A DNA stretch of 64,000 bases, taken from NCBI GenBank assembly GCA_913775305.1, contig CAJYIY010000077.1, forward strand, positions 24,042 through 88,041. Direction: 5' to 3'. Below the pieces are notes generated by a model. It made no database searches and was not told the DNA's origin. It saw nothing but the letters and a program-made list of their open reading frames with translations. Source of the stretch: an uncultured Erwinia sp. Its GTDB lineage: Bacteria; Pseudomonadota; Gammaproteobacteria; Enterobacterales; Enterobacteriaceae. The position numbers and the translations under genes are program-made. This document shows, in pieces, positions 17,782-26,697 of this stretch; within the stretch, counting starts at the first letter, position 1, and each line of letters begins with the position of its first letter.

Positions 17782-20523
17782 ATGAGAAATATTAAGATTG
17801 CTATTAAACCTATCTCACTATTAGTCACGTTAGCGTTTGCTGGTGGCGCATGTGCTGTAGGTACAGGGAGTATCGTCAGTGGTTCTGGAAGTATTTCGAA
17901 AAATTCAAACAACACCATAGTAAATCAAAACAGTGATAAGATGATTATCAACTGGGACAATATGAATGTTGCCAAAAATGAATCACTGAATTTTAAACAA
18001 AACGGTGTTAATTCTGCAGTTTTAAATAAAATCACCAGTATCGATCCGACCCTTATTCAGGGCGCGCTTAATGCTAACGGTAAAGTTTTTATTGTAAACC
18101 CTAATGGCGTGCTGATCGGAAATGGCGCAAAAATCAACGTCGGCAGTCTGATCGCTTCATCACTCGATATTAAAAATGACGATTTCAACAAGGGAAATTA
18201 TCATTTCAGCGGAGCGGGAAAAGGTAAGGTTGTCAACGAAGGTGAGATTAACAGCGCTAATTCTACCGCGCTCCTGGGCGGCGGAGAAGTTACGAACACC
18301 GGCCGCATTACGGCTAATCAAGGCGATGTGAACCTGGCGGCAGGCAGCGATATCATGCTCTCTTTCCCGGCGATGGGTAAAATGAGCGTGCGCATCAATC
18401 AGGGTAGCCTGAAAGCGCTGGTCAACAATGGTGGAATTGTGGTGTCAAAAGACGGTTCCGTTATGCTGACGGCCTGGGCAACTGACAAGCTGACCCGCGG
18501 TGTGATAAATAACACCGGCATGCTGGAAGCCAGTGATATGCGCTTCAATGGTGATGGCAGCGTTTACCTGAGCAGTAAGGGCAACGGGATTGTCAATGCG
18601 GGCGGTAAAATTTCTACCACCGGTCTGGGCTCCATCAATGCCAGTGCACAAGCGATAAACGTTAACGATGGTGCAGAGTTTAAAACCTTAACGAATACCT
18701 CGCTGACCTCCGTAGCGAAAGATGGCTACGTCAGCGTGGGTAAAGTGAACGTTAAGTCGGGCAATACCACTATCGTTGCTGATAATGTTCTGACCACAGC
18801 GGGAGCCCGTGACGCCCATTTCGGCGATAAAGTTTCGACCTACACGCTGTCAAATAAAAATGATATCGACCTCGCCAATACGACCGTAACCGACCACAGC
18901 AAGATTCAGTCAGGTAAAAGTGCCATCAGCGCTGGATTCGTGGACGCGGTGGCGAAAAGCGGTCAGGAACTTGAAGTGTTCAGCACCGAGGGCAATATTA
19001 ACGTCAACAACGGTAGCCAGAATTATGGTGATATGACGCTGTCAAGCAGTCGCGGAAATATCAATGTTAACAGTAAAATGAACGGCAAATCGGTATCGAT
19101 GTTCGCCAAAGGTGTTAACCAAAAAGCGGGTGCCGCCATTCATGCCTCCGGTCCAGTGAATATTGATAGCCAGGATGGTTTCCAGCAGAATGCAGATATC
19201 GTCTCTGCGGGGGCTGTTGATATCGCCACCCACGGCAAGATAACGCAAAAAGCGGGTGTCAGCACCATCGCCGATAAAGAGCTTACCTATACCGCGCAAA
19301 ATGCGCAGCTGGACGGGGCCACCCGGGGCGACAAGGTAAGCATCAAGGTTGAAAAAAATACCGTTCAGGCTAAAACGGGCTCGCTGAATGCCAGCCGTGC
19401 TCAGCTGCATGGCGGCAATTTTAATCTCTCTCAGGGTAACAACAGTGTTGATTCGGTGATGGTCAGCAAAGCGGGCACGCTGAATCTTTCCACCGCGGGG
19501 AATACCACCCTGGAATATGGTTCAAAAATCAACAACGATTTGACGCTTAACAGTAACGGTAACGTTACCCTGAACGACCTGGCAGTCAGGGGAAATACCC
19601 GAATTAATGCGCAGGACAATGTCACGCTGGCCGGTGTGCTGAATGGCAATAAAGGGGTTACCATCAGTGCAAAAAATATCGACAGCAAGGCGGGACGTGA
19701 TAACTATTTCGCACCGGGCATCCGTTCCGGTGAGAACGTCGCGCTGAATACCCGGCAGGACGTGGCCGTTGAAAGCATTAACGCGGGCGGTGATGTCAAT
19801 GTCACCTCTGGCGGTAGTGTGACTACCGGGATTAAAGCCCGTAATGCAGCGATCAAAGCGGGTGGCAACGTGGCGCTGCTCTCGTCTGACCTTTCTCAGG
19901 ACATCAACGTCACTGCCCAGAAAGACGTGATATTTAAGGATGCCCTGTCAGCTGGACGCGATGTTACTATTGCGGCAAACAATATCGGTGACGCAACGCC
20001 ATCACGTTTGGGCAAGCATACCATTGAGTCCGGTCGCCATACGACGCTAACAGCCAGTCAGACCATTGCGGTGAATGATATTAAGGCTGGTAAATTCAAC
20101 GACTACACGCCCGATCGTCAGAAATCTCAGCTGAGGCTTAACGGTAAAAATATTGACGTTGAGCGTTATGCTGCGGGCTACGAAGTGGTGAAAAATGGTC
20201 AGGTTATCGGTCACTCTGCATCCGCGACCGGTACGGGAAATTACGGCTCTTATGATCCACAGAAACCGACTGACCCGGTTAAACCAGGAAAACCAGGCAA
20301 ACCAGGCAAACCGGGTGGATCAGGTGAACCCACCGATCCGATCGTTAATCCCGGCGAGAACGCTGGACAGAAACCTACCACGCCTGGCTTCCCGTTTGAT
20401 AATGAGCCGATGAGCTCAGAACAATTGGGTAACTGGTTGCTAAACCCTCAGCATCTTCAGTGGTTACAGACCAGCGCGGGTATGGCCTGGCTCAGTCGCG
20501 CTCAGATGATGGGGCGATTCTAA
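17782..20523 (+). CDS. Two-partner secretion exoprotein (TpsA, filamentous haemagglutinin-like)
   Basis: The 913-residue protein carries a signal peptide (ISLLVTLAFAGGACA, cleavage near residue 25) and an N-terminal TPS domain of about 250 residues. Key TPS signatures are INWDNMNV and NPNGVLIGNGA (Asn106 onward). The passenger is a long stretch of short beta-helix-like repeats rich in Asn, Gly and Ser (for example GGDVNVTSGGSV) up to about residue 800. A flexible linker with four KPG repeats (834-845) follows, then a compact hydrophobic tail ending MAWLSRAQMMGRF. Beyond the signal peptide no cysteine is seen. It is small for a TpsA and has no VENN or toxin-like C-terminus, so an adhesin is more likely than contact-dependent inhibition. 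The SD AAGGAAGAG precedes the ATG. Confidence 0.88.
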   Translation: MRNIKIAIKPISLLVTLAFAGGACAVGTGSIVSGSGSISKNSNNTIVNQNSDKMIINWDNMNVAKNESLNFKQNGVNSAVLNKITSIDPTLIQGALNANGKVFIVNPNGVLIGNGAKINVGSLIASSLDIKNDDFNKGNYHFSGAGKGKVVNEGEINSANSTALLGGGEVTNTGRITANQGDVNLAAGSDIMLSFPAMGKMSVRINQGSLKALVNNGGIVVSKDGSVMLTAWATDKLTRGVINNTGMLEASDMRFNGDGSVYLSSKGNGIVNAGGKISTTGLGSINASAQAINVNDGAEFKTLTNTSLTSVAKDGYVSVGKVNVKSGNTTIVADNVLTTAGARDAHFGDKVSTYTLSNKNDIDLANTTVTDHSKIQSGKSAISAGFVDAVAKSGQELEVFSTEGNINVNNGSQNYGDMTLSSSRGNINVNSKMNGKSVSMFAKGVNQKAGAAIHASGPVNIDSQDGFQQNADIVSAGAVDIATHGKITQKAGVSTIADKELTYTAQNAQLDGATRGDKVSIKVEKNTVQAKTGSLNASRAQLHGGNFNLSQGNNSVDSVMVSKAGTLNLSTAGNTTLEYGSKINNDLTLNSNGNVTLNDLAVRGNTRINAQDNVTLAGVLNGNKGVTISAKNIDSKAGRDNYFAPGIRSGENVALNTRQDVAVESINAGGDVNVTSGGSVTTGIKARNAAIKAGGNVALLSSDLSQDINVTAQKDVIFKDALSAGRDVTIAANNIGDATPSRLGKHTIESGRHTTLTASQTIAVNDIKAGKFNDYTPDRQKSQLRLNGKNIDVERYAAGYEVVKNGQVIGHSASATGTGNYGSYDPQKPTDPVKPGKPGKPGKPGGSGEPTDPIVNPGENAGQKPTTPGFPFDNEPMSSEQLGNWLLNPQHLQWLQTSAGMAWLSRAQMMGRF
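20281..20316 (+). repeat. Tandem 9-bp repeat encoding (KPG)4 in tpsA
   Basis: Four copies of a 9-base unit close to AAACCAGGC encode Lys-Pro-Gly four times. The unit length keeps the frame, so copy-number change would alter linker length without breaking the gene. Confidence 0.85.
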
Positions 20524-20551
20524 TCTGACCGTTGACCTTTAAGAGTACTTT

Positions 20552-20580
20552 ACCCTCAACCTTCCGGTTGAGGGTTTTTT
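20552..20580 (+). terminator. Rho-independent terminator between tpsA and tpsB
   Basis: ACCCTCAACC (20552-20561) pairs perfectly with GGTTGAGGGT (20566-20575) around TTCC and runs into TTTTTT. It sits 29 bases after the tpsA stop and ends just before the tpsB ribosome binding site, so tpsB must rely on readthrough or its own promoter. Confidence 0.85.
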
Positions 20581-20602
20581 CTACAGGGAAGTTTTCCATT
20601 TA

Positions 20603-22321
20603 ATGAAGATGCCATCACCTGCGGCACAGCGCGCTAACGTGCTGGCTGCTTTTTGTTTTTCCTGTCAGCTCTGTGTTTTTCCCGCGCAGGCCGTATCCAC
20701 GGTCAATATCGGTTCAGTGAGTGGTGAGTTACTGCAAAATAATCCGATGTTACGCAATGACGTAACACCTTCCTCTAAACCACTGGAAAAACTGGACGGT
20801 CAGCATGCCGAGTCGATTGAGGCCGAGGACGCTGGCGTACCTGCAATTCTCATTAAAACGATTCACGTGACCCATGTCCCTCCCTCGTCGCAGCAGGCGG
20901 TAGAAGCGTTGATCAAGCCTTTCGCCGGGAAGAGGATGACATTTATTGCGCTGAAAAATCTGGCGGTTCGCATCACGGCAATGCTGCAGGAAAAGGGCGA
21001 GCGGCTAAGCTATGCCTATATACCCGATCAGCAGGTTACGGATAATACCGTCACGCTGGATGTCCTCAATGGGCACATCGAGGCGGTAAAGCTGGGAGAT
21101 AATCAGTCCCTGCTCGCTCACCAATTTGTCAATAATTACCTGAGTAAAATGGCAACGCGCAAAACGCAGATTACTGAGCTGGAACAGTTTATGTCGCGTA
21201 TTGCCGATCTGCCCGGCGTGGGAAATGTCTCATCCTATCTGAGCCCGGGGGAAGAGCCGGGCGGCAGCCTGCTCACCCTGAACCTGTTGGCCGGGCCACG
21301 GGTGGATGGCGTTATGGTGTTCGATAACATGGGGTCTGTCTCCAGCGGGCGCAATCGTCTCGGTATGCAGCTCAACGTCAACAGTCCGCTGGGAATGGGC
21401 GACAAATTACAGCTGCTGGCATATGTAGCGCCGGATTTCCTGCAAATCAACCATAAGAGCGATCACGGCAATACGCTGATTGGTCGCTTGGCTTACGACC
21501 TCCCCATCGGTTACCGCGGCAGCCGATGGGGACTGGCGGTTTCGCGCGTCAACTACAAGCTGGGCGGCCCGACGCTGAGCGGGCTGGGCAACGGATATGC
21601 TGATATCGCTTCACTCTATGCCAGCTATCCCCTGCTGCGTAGTGATAACAGCCACCTTAATCTGGGGGCAAACCTCGACTGGAAACGGATGCATGACCGT
21701 TTCTGGGGTATGAACAACGATCGTCATACACCGGTGCTGGGCCTGCAACTGTCAGGGGATAAGCAGGGCGCGCTGGGGCGCAGGCCGTGGATGTTGCAGT
21801 ATCAACTTGCCGCATCAGCCGGGCGTATCAGTAACGCTGATGAGTGGAATGGCGCATCGACTCGTGGCCACTTTCTTAAACTGATGCAGAACCTGAACTA
21901 CCTGCAGTCGCTGACGCCGGGGGTGAATCTGACGCTCAATTTCACCGGGCAGCAGGCTAATAAGAATCTCGATGGCGCGGAGAAAATGTCGCTGGGTGGC
22001 GCTTACGCGGTGAGGGCCTATGGCAACTCGGCGGCCAGCGTAGACAGCGGATATGTCATCTCGCCGGGTATCAGTATCCCGGTGCCGTGGCTGGATAAGG
22101 CGCGATTTGAGCTGTTTTATGATTATGGACGAGGAAAGATGCAGAAATTTGCGCCGCAGTCGCAGAAGGTGGTACTGAAGGGCTATGGCATTGGATTGGC
22201 CTATAACTTCACTCAATCGGCATTTATTAATGCCAGCTATGCCTGGCGGCAGGGGAACGAGCCGCTCCTTGGACCCCAGAACAAAGCGACCGGCTGGATA
22301 ACCGCCGGTCTGCAGTTTTAA
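20603..22321 (+). CDS. Two-partner secretion outer-membrane transporter (TpsB, FhaC/ShlB family)
   Basis: The 572-residue protein is the Omp85-superfamily partner that exports the upstream TpsA. It has a cleavable signal peptide (VFPAQA), a Ser/Glu-rich linker, POTRA domains (about residues 75-230, including IKTIHVTHVPPSS and LSYAYIPDQQV) and a C-terminal beta-barrel ending in an aromatic-rich strand (GWITAGLQF, terminal Phe). The L6 loop motif of this superfamily appears as VRAYG at residues 470-474, with Arg471 the key residue. The ATG at 20603 is 79 bases after tpsA, with a weak SD (AGGGAAG) and a terminator in between. Confidence 0.9.
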   Translation: MKMPSPAAQRANVLAAFCFSCQLCVFPAQAVSTVNIGSVSGELLQNNPMLRNDVTPSSKPLEKLDGQHAESIEAEDAGVPAILIKTIHVTHVPPSSQQAVEALIKPFAGKRMTFIALKNLAVRITAMLQEKGERLSYAYIPDQQVTDNTVTLDVLNGHIEAVKLGDNQSLLAHQFVNNYLSKMATRKTQITELEQFMSRIADLPGVGNVSSYLSPGEEPGGSLLTLNLLAGPRVDGVMVFDNMGSVSSGRNRLGMQLNVNSPLGMGDKLQLLAYVAPDFLQINHKSDHGNTLIGRLAYDLPIGYRGSRWGLAVSRVNYKLGGPTLSGLGNGYADIASLYASYPLLRSDNSHLNLGANLDWKRMHDRFWGMNNDRHTPVLGLQLSGDKQGALGRRPWMLQYQLAASAGRISNADEWNGASTRGHFLKLMQNLNYLQSLTPGVNLTLNFTGQQANKNLDGAEKMSLGGAYAVRAYGNSAASVDSGYVISPGISIPVPWLDKARFELFYDYGRGKMQKFAPQSQKVVLKGYGIGLAYNFTQSAFINASYAWRQGNEPLLGPQNKATGWITAGLQF

Positions 22322-22324
22322 ACA

Positions 22325-22347
22325 GCACCGGACGCTTCGTCCGGTGC
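22325..22347. terminator. Hairpin between the convergent tpsB and ettA genes
   Basis: GCACCGGACG (22325-22334) pairs with CGTCCGGTGC (22338-22347) around a three-base loop. T tracts on either side are short, so termination may be partial. It lies in the 35-base gap between two convergent genes. Confidence 0.55.
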
Positions 22348-22356
22348 ATCTCTTCG

Positions 22357-24024
22357 TTACTTGCTCATTCGTTTGTACTTAATACGCTTTGGCTCCAGCG
22401 CTTCTGCGCCCAGCGTGCGTTTTTTGTACTCTTCGTATTCGGTGAAGTTACCTTCGAAGAACTCGATCTTACCCTCATCCTGGTAATCCAGAATATGGGT
22501 TGCGATACGGTCAAGGAACCAGCGGTCGTGCGAGATCACCATGGCGCAGCCCGGGAACTCCAGCAGGGCGTTTTCCAGCGCGCGCAGGGTTTCAATATCC
22601 AGATCGTTGGTCGGTTCATCCAGCAGCAGCATGTTGCCGCCAACCTGCAGCAGCTTGGCCAGGTGCAGACGGCCGCGCTCACCGCCGGACAGCTCGCCAA
22701 CGCGTTTGCCCTGATCGACGCCTTTGAAGTTAAAGCGGCCGACATAGGCGCGGCTTGGCATCTCGGTGTTACCGATACGCATAATGTCCTGACCACCGGA
22801 CACTTCTTCCCACACGGTCTTTGAGTTATCCATGCTGTCACGGAACTGATCGACAGAAGCCAGCTTCACGGTTTCACCGAGCACGATGCTGCCGGAATCA
22901 GGCTGCTCCTGACCGGACATCATGCGGAACAGCGTCGATTTACCCGCACCGTTAGGACCGATGATGCCCACAATCGCGCCCTTCGGCACGGAGAAGCTCA
23001 GATCGTCAATCAGCACGCGGTCGCCATAGGATTTACGCAGGTTGCTGACTTCCAGCACTTTGTCGCCCAGACGAGCGCCAGGTGGAATAAACAGCTCGTT
23101 GGTTTCGTTGCGCTTCTGGTATTCGGTGTTGTTCAGCTCCTCAAAGCGGGCCAGACGCGCCTTGCCTTTCGACTGCTGGCCTTTGGCACCTTTACGCACC
23201 CACTCCAGCTCTTTCTCAATCGACTTGCGGCGTGCGGCTTCGGAGGAGGCTTCCTGTGCCAGGCGGGCATCTTTCTGCTCCAGCCAGGAGGAGTAGTTGC
23301 CTTCCCATGGAATACCTTCGCCACGGTCGAGCTCCAGGATCCAGCCCGCCACGTTATCGAGGAAGTAACGGTCGTGGGTGATGGCGACCACGGTACCTTC
23401 GAAGTCGTGCAGGAAGCGTTCAAGCCAGGCCACGGATTCGGCATCCAGGTGGTTCGTCGGTTCATCCAGCAGCAGCATGTCGGGTTTTTCCAGCAGCAGG
23501 CGGCACAGCGCAACGCGGCGACGTTCACCACCGGAAAGGTTAGCGACTTTGGCATCCCAGTCCGGCAGACGCAGCGCATCGGCGGCACGTTCCAGCTGGG
23601 TATTCAGGTTATGGCCGTCGTGAGCCTGGATAATCTCTTCCAGCACGCCCTGTTCTTTGGCCAGCTTGTCGAAGTCGGCATCTTCTTCGGCATACAGCGC
23701 ATAAACTTCATCCAGGCGTTTCAGGGCACCCACGACTTCAGCCACCGCCTCTTCCACCGATTCGCGCACGGTGTGTTCCAGATTCAGTTGGGGTTCCTGC
23801 GGCAGGTAACCAATTTTGATGCCAGGCTGTGGACGGGCTTCGCCTTCGATCTCTTTATCAATACCGGCCATGATGCGCAGCAGGGTAGATTTACCCGCGC
23901 CGTTCAGGCCAAGTACGCCGATTTTGGCGCCCGGGAAGAAGCTGAGTGAAATATTCTTGAGGATATGACGCTTCGGCGGCACGACTTTGCCAACGCGATG
24001 CATGCTATAGACGAATTGAGCCAC
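22357..24024 (-). CDS. ettA: Energy-dependent translational throttle protein EttA (ABC-F)
   Basis: EttA is a ribosome-bound ABC-F ATPase that gates entry into elongation according to energy state. The 555-residue product equals E. coli EttA and is nearly identical. Two ABC domains are visible, with Walker A LGLNGAGKST and IGPNGAGKST, signature LSGGE in both halves, and the inter-domain P-site tRNA-interacting linker rich in Lys/Arg/Glu. The start is the GTG at 24024 (AQFVYSMHRVGKVV), as in E. coli; an upstream in-frame ATG would add 19 unsupported residues. The tps genes lie on one side and deoR plus the urea operon on the other. Confidence 0.97.
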   Translation of the reverse strand: MAQFVYSMHRVGKVVPPKRHILKNISLSFFPGAKIGVLGLNGAGKSTLLRIMAGIDKEIEGEARPQPGIKIGYLPQEPQLNLEHTVRESVEEAVAEVVGALKRLDEVYALYAEEDADFDKLAKEQGVLEEIIQAHDGHNLNTQLERAADALRLPDWDAKVANLSGGERRRVALCRLLLEKPDMLLLDEPTNHLDAESVAWLERFLHDFEGTVVAITHDRYFLDNVAGWILELDRGEGIPWEGNYSSWLEQKDARLAQEASSEAARRKSIEKELEWVRKGAKGQQSKGKARLARFEELNNTEYQKRNETNELFIPPGARLGDKVLEVSNLRKSYGDRVLIDDLSFSVPKGAIVGIIGPNGAGKSTLFRMMSGQEQPDSGSIVLGETVKLASVDQFRDSMDNSKTVWEEVSGGQDIMRIGNTEMPSRAYVGRFNFKGVDQGKRVGELSGGERGRLHLAKLLQVGGNMLLLDEPTNDLDIETLRALENALLEFPGCAMVISHDRWFLDRIATHILDYQDEGKIEFFEGNFTEYEEYKKRTLGAEALEPKRIKYKRMSK

Positions 24025-24345
24025 GTAGATTGAGCCTCTTAAGGTCTGAGTGAGTAGCAGGGCGAAATGTTGCCCCTTCAAACCACGAAGTTTAGCTGTT
24101 TTCCCCCCTTAATCACAGCCACCTGGCTGCGGCGGAAGAAAATGCCTTCGGCGGTGTGCTCCGCAATCATACCATGAACGCTGGCCGTGCTGGCCGTGCT
24201 GGCTGACTGGAGAGGGTGACGCAGCCGATGGCCTGGTTGAGCGGCCTGTGAGCAGACGTGATGGATGGCTGCTCATTGGAACGAGGATATTTCCCGTCCG
24301 CCATCTGATGGCATGAGATCTGCAATGCTTCCCTGTCTGTTGCTG
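24025..24345. other. Non-coding gap between ettA and deoR
   Basis: This 321-base stretch holds the ettA leader and promoter region on the minus strand and the DNA after the deoR stop. A 9-base unit, GCTGGCCGT, occurs twice in tandem with a third imperfect copy (24180-24206). No convincing gene, terminator or known RNA is seen. Confidence 0.5.
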
Positions 24346-25095
24346 TCAGCCTTGCGGACAGATGACGGGGATGCCCAAATCCTGCGGCGGAGCGGCATCG
24401 CTAATCAGTCCATCGAAGGCGCTGAGATCGGCGATACGCGCCGGCAGCACCTTGCCGAATTTGCTGCTGTCGGCCACCAGCAGCCGCTGACGCGCACGCT
24501 GAAGCGCCAGCAGTTTCACCGGTAGCTCGTTCAGGTTGTAGCAGCTGGCTCCCTGTTCTGAATCCACACCCGCCGCTGAAATAAACGCCTTATCCGGGCA
24601 GAGGTTATCCATCACCGACAGCTGGCCCAGCGGGGTGAACATCGCGTTATCCGGGTGGAACTCTCCCCCACAAAGGATCACCCGGCAGGCCGGTTTTTCC
24701 TTCAGCGCCAGGAAGGTATTGACGGCACAGCAGACGGCGGTAAACGGCAGTTCGTGATCAATGGCGTCAATAATCCACGGAATGGTGGTGCCGCAGTCAA
24801 AATAGATCACCTCATTCGGGTTAATCAGCGCCGCCGCCCGCAGACCGAGCAGACGTTTTTGTTCAACGTGCTGGCTCATCTGGTCGGAGACAAAGTAGTG
24901 GCTCTGATTGCGAATCGGATCGGCAACGATATAGCCACCAAGAAGTACCACCGCGCCGGATCCTTCATTCAGATCGCGACGGATGGTCATCTCAGAAACG
25001 CCCAACAGCCGGGCCGCTTCTTTCAGATGAATTTTATCGGTGCGCTTCAGCGCCTGGGCCAGCTTGTTTATGCGCTCGTCGCGCCGGGTTTCCAT
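24346..25095 (-). CDS. deoR: Deoxyribose operon repressor DeoR
   Basis: DeoR represses the deo operon and is released by deoxyribose 5-phosphate. The 249-residue product (252 in E. coli) shares METRRDERINKL at the start, the helix-turn-helix LKEAARLLGVSEMTIRRDL, and the sugar-phosphate sensor domain with FDCGTTIPWIIDAID, AVNTFLALKEKP and DSSKFGKVLPARI. These features are specific to DeoR rather than GlpR- or AgaR-type paralogues. The ATG at 25095 is chosen because upstream in-frame residues have no family match. It is transcribed in the same direction as the urt genes, 110 bases after urtE. Two matching operators lie upstream of deoC in this window. Confidence 0.93.
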   Translation of the reverse strand: METRRDERINKLAQALKRTDKIHLKEAARLLGVSEMTIRRDLNEGSGAVVLLGGYIVADPIRNQSHYFVSDQMSQHVEQKRLLGLRAAALINPNEVIYFDCGTTIPWIIDAIDHELPFTAVCCAVNTFLALKEKPACRVILCGGEFHPDNAMFTPLGQLSVMDNLCPDKAFISAAGVDSEQGASCYNLNELPVKLLALQRARQRLLVADSSKFGKVLPARIADLSAFDGLISDAAPPQDLGIPVICPQG

Positions 25096-25205
25096 GAGGT
25101 TTCTTCCATTGTGGCGAATGACGGTAAAGGTCAACGATAACCTGGCCATTTCAGACAATTTGCAGTTTACCTTCAACAGGATAGCGCCGCAAATGCTGTA
25201 TCCTC

Positions 25206-25904
25206 TTAAATGGCTACCAGTCCGCGTACGCCGTCGGCTTCCATATCCTTACCGCGACCGTGCTGGACAATTTCACCACGCGACATCACCAGATAGCTGT
25301 CGGCCAGTTCAGCGGCGAAGTCGTAGAACTGCTCAACCAGCAGGATCGCCATATCACCGCGTGCGGCAAGGCTGGCGATCACTGCACCGATCTCTTTGAT
25401 CACCGAAGGCTGGATCCCCTCGGTGGGTTCATCAAGGATCAGCAGCTGAGGTTGACAGGCCAGCGCCCGTCCGATCGCTAACTGCTGCTGCTGGCCGCCG
25501 GAAAGATCGCCACCGCGCCGCTGCTTCATCTCCAGCAGCACCGGGAACAGCTGCCAGATCTCCTCCGGGACTTTACCGGCCTGAGCGCCGGAAAAGCGTG
25601 ACAGCCCCATCAGCAGGTTCTCTTCCACGGTCAGACGGGGGAAAATGTCCCGCCCCTGCGGCACGTAGGCGATCCCTGACTGCACCCGCTGATGCGGTTT
25701 GCGGTTGTTAATCGCCTTATCCTGCCAGCTGATGGTGCCCGATTTCGCCGGGATCAGTCCCATCAGGCATTTCAGCAGGGTGGTTTTACCCACCCCGTTG
25801 CGCCCCAGCAGACAGGTCACTTCGCCCGGACGGGCTTCAAACGACAGGCCACGCAAAATATGGCTGCCGCCGTAATACTGATGCAGTTCTGATACTCTCA
25901 ACAT
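25206..25904 (-). CDS. urtE: Urea ABC transporter ATP-binding protein UrtE
   Basis: UrtE is the second of two ATPases of the branched-chain-type urea importer. The 232-residue protein begins MLRVSELHQYYGGSHILRGL, then shows Walker A LLGRNGVGKTT, signature GGDLSGGQQQQLAIGRAL and Walker B LILDEPTEGIQPS, typical of the LivF/UrtE class. The start is the ATG at 25904, one base after the urtD stop, so coupling is tight. Longer in-frame starts overlap urtD. It is the last gene of the urea operon; no strong terminator is seen before deoR. Confidence 0.95.
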   Translation of the reverse strand: MLRVSELHQYYGGSHILRGLSFEARPGEVTCLLGRNGVGKTTLLKCLMGLIPAKSGTISWQDKAINNRKPHQRVQSGIAYVPQGRDIFPRLTVEENLLMGLSRFSGAQAGKVPEEIWQLFPVLLEMKQRRGGDLSGGQQQQLAIGRALACQPQLLILDEPTEGIQPSVIKEIGAVIASLAARGDMAILLVEQFYDFAAELADSYLVMSRGEIVQHGRGKDMEADGVRGLVAI

Positions 25905-25905
25905 G

Positions 25906-26697
25906 TCAGCGCCCCAGATAAACGTCAATAACCTGCTCGTTGGCCTGCACCTGGCGTAGCGATCCTTCTGCCAGCACCTGGCCCTGATGCAGTACCGTAA
26001 CGTGGTCGGCAATGGTCTCCACAAAGCCCATATCATGCTCCACCACCATCAGCGAATGTTTTCCGGCGAGGCGGCGAAACAGCTCGGCGGTATATTCGGT
26101 TTCCGCATCGGTCATCCCCGCAGCCGGTTCATCCAGCAGCAGCAGATGTGGGTCCTGCACCAGCAGCATGCCAATCTCCAGAAACTGTTTCTGCCCGTGA
26201 GAGAGCAGCCCGGCGGTACGTTGCCGACTGCTGCCAAGACGCAGCAGCGTTAACACTTCATCAATCCGGTCCTGCTGCTCGCCGTTCAGTTTTGCCCGCA
26301 GGCAGGCCCAGACGGACTTGTCGGTCTTCAGCGCAATTTCCAGATTTTCAAACACCGTCAGCGCTTCAAAGACCGTCGGCTTTTGAAATTTTCGGCCAAT
26401 CCCGATACGGGCGATTTCCGGCGGAGACAGCGTTGTGAGGTCGGTATCCTGGTCGTAAATGACCCGGCCATTATCCGGGCGGGTTTTTCCGGTGATCACA
26501 TCCATCAGCGTGGTTTTTCCGGCGCCGTTGGGGCCGATAATACAGCGCAGTTCACCTACGCCAATTTGCAGTGACAGATCGGTCAGCGCCCTGAAGCCGT
26601 CAAAGGAGACATTAATCTTGTCCAGCTGCAACACCGGATCGGTTTGCGCACGGTAGCGGTCGGACGGATGGGGCTGAGTAAACAGCTGTTCAGTCAT
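25906..26697 (-). CDS. urtD: Urea ABC transporter ATP-binding protein UrtD
   Basis: UrtD is the LivG-like ATPase of the urea importer. The 263-residue product has Walker A IIGPNGAGKTTLMDVITGKT, where UrtD proteins typically read DVITGKTRP, plus the signature LLSHGQKQFLEIGMLL and Walker B LLLDEPAAGMTDAE. Translation starts at the ATG at 26697 after a strong AGGAGG, within the last codons of urtC (8-base overlap). Confidence 0.95.
   Translation of the reverse strand: MTEQLFTQPHPSDRYRAQTDPVLQLDKINVSFDGFRALTDLSLQIGVGELRCIIGPNGAGKTTLMDVITGKTRPDNGRVIYDQDTDLTTLSPPEIARIGIGRKFQKPTVFEALTVFENLEIALKTDKSVWACLRAKLNGEQQDRIDEVLTLLRLGSSRQRTAGLLSHGQKQFLEIGMLLVQDPHLLLLDEPAAGMTDAETEYTAELFRRLAGKHSLMVVEHDMGFVETIADHVTVLHQGQVLAEGSLRQVQANEQVIDVYLGR

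Noticed and set aside
17782..17860. TpsA as a lipoprotein because of a Cys at the end of its signal peptide
   Set aside because: The residues before the Cys (FAGGA) do not match a lipobox, which needs Leu/Val/Ile at -3.
17782..22321. Contact-dependent inhibition system
   Set aside because: The exoprotein lacks a VENN-type motif and a variable toxin C-terminus, and no small immunity gene follows; tpsB lies after tpsA, with ettA convergent beyond it.
24175..24210. Tiny frame MNAGRAGRAG across the 9-base tandem repeat
   Set aside because: It has ten codons, no ribosome binding site and is fully explained by the repeat.
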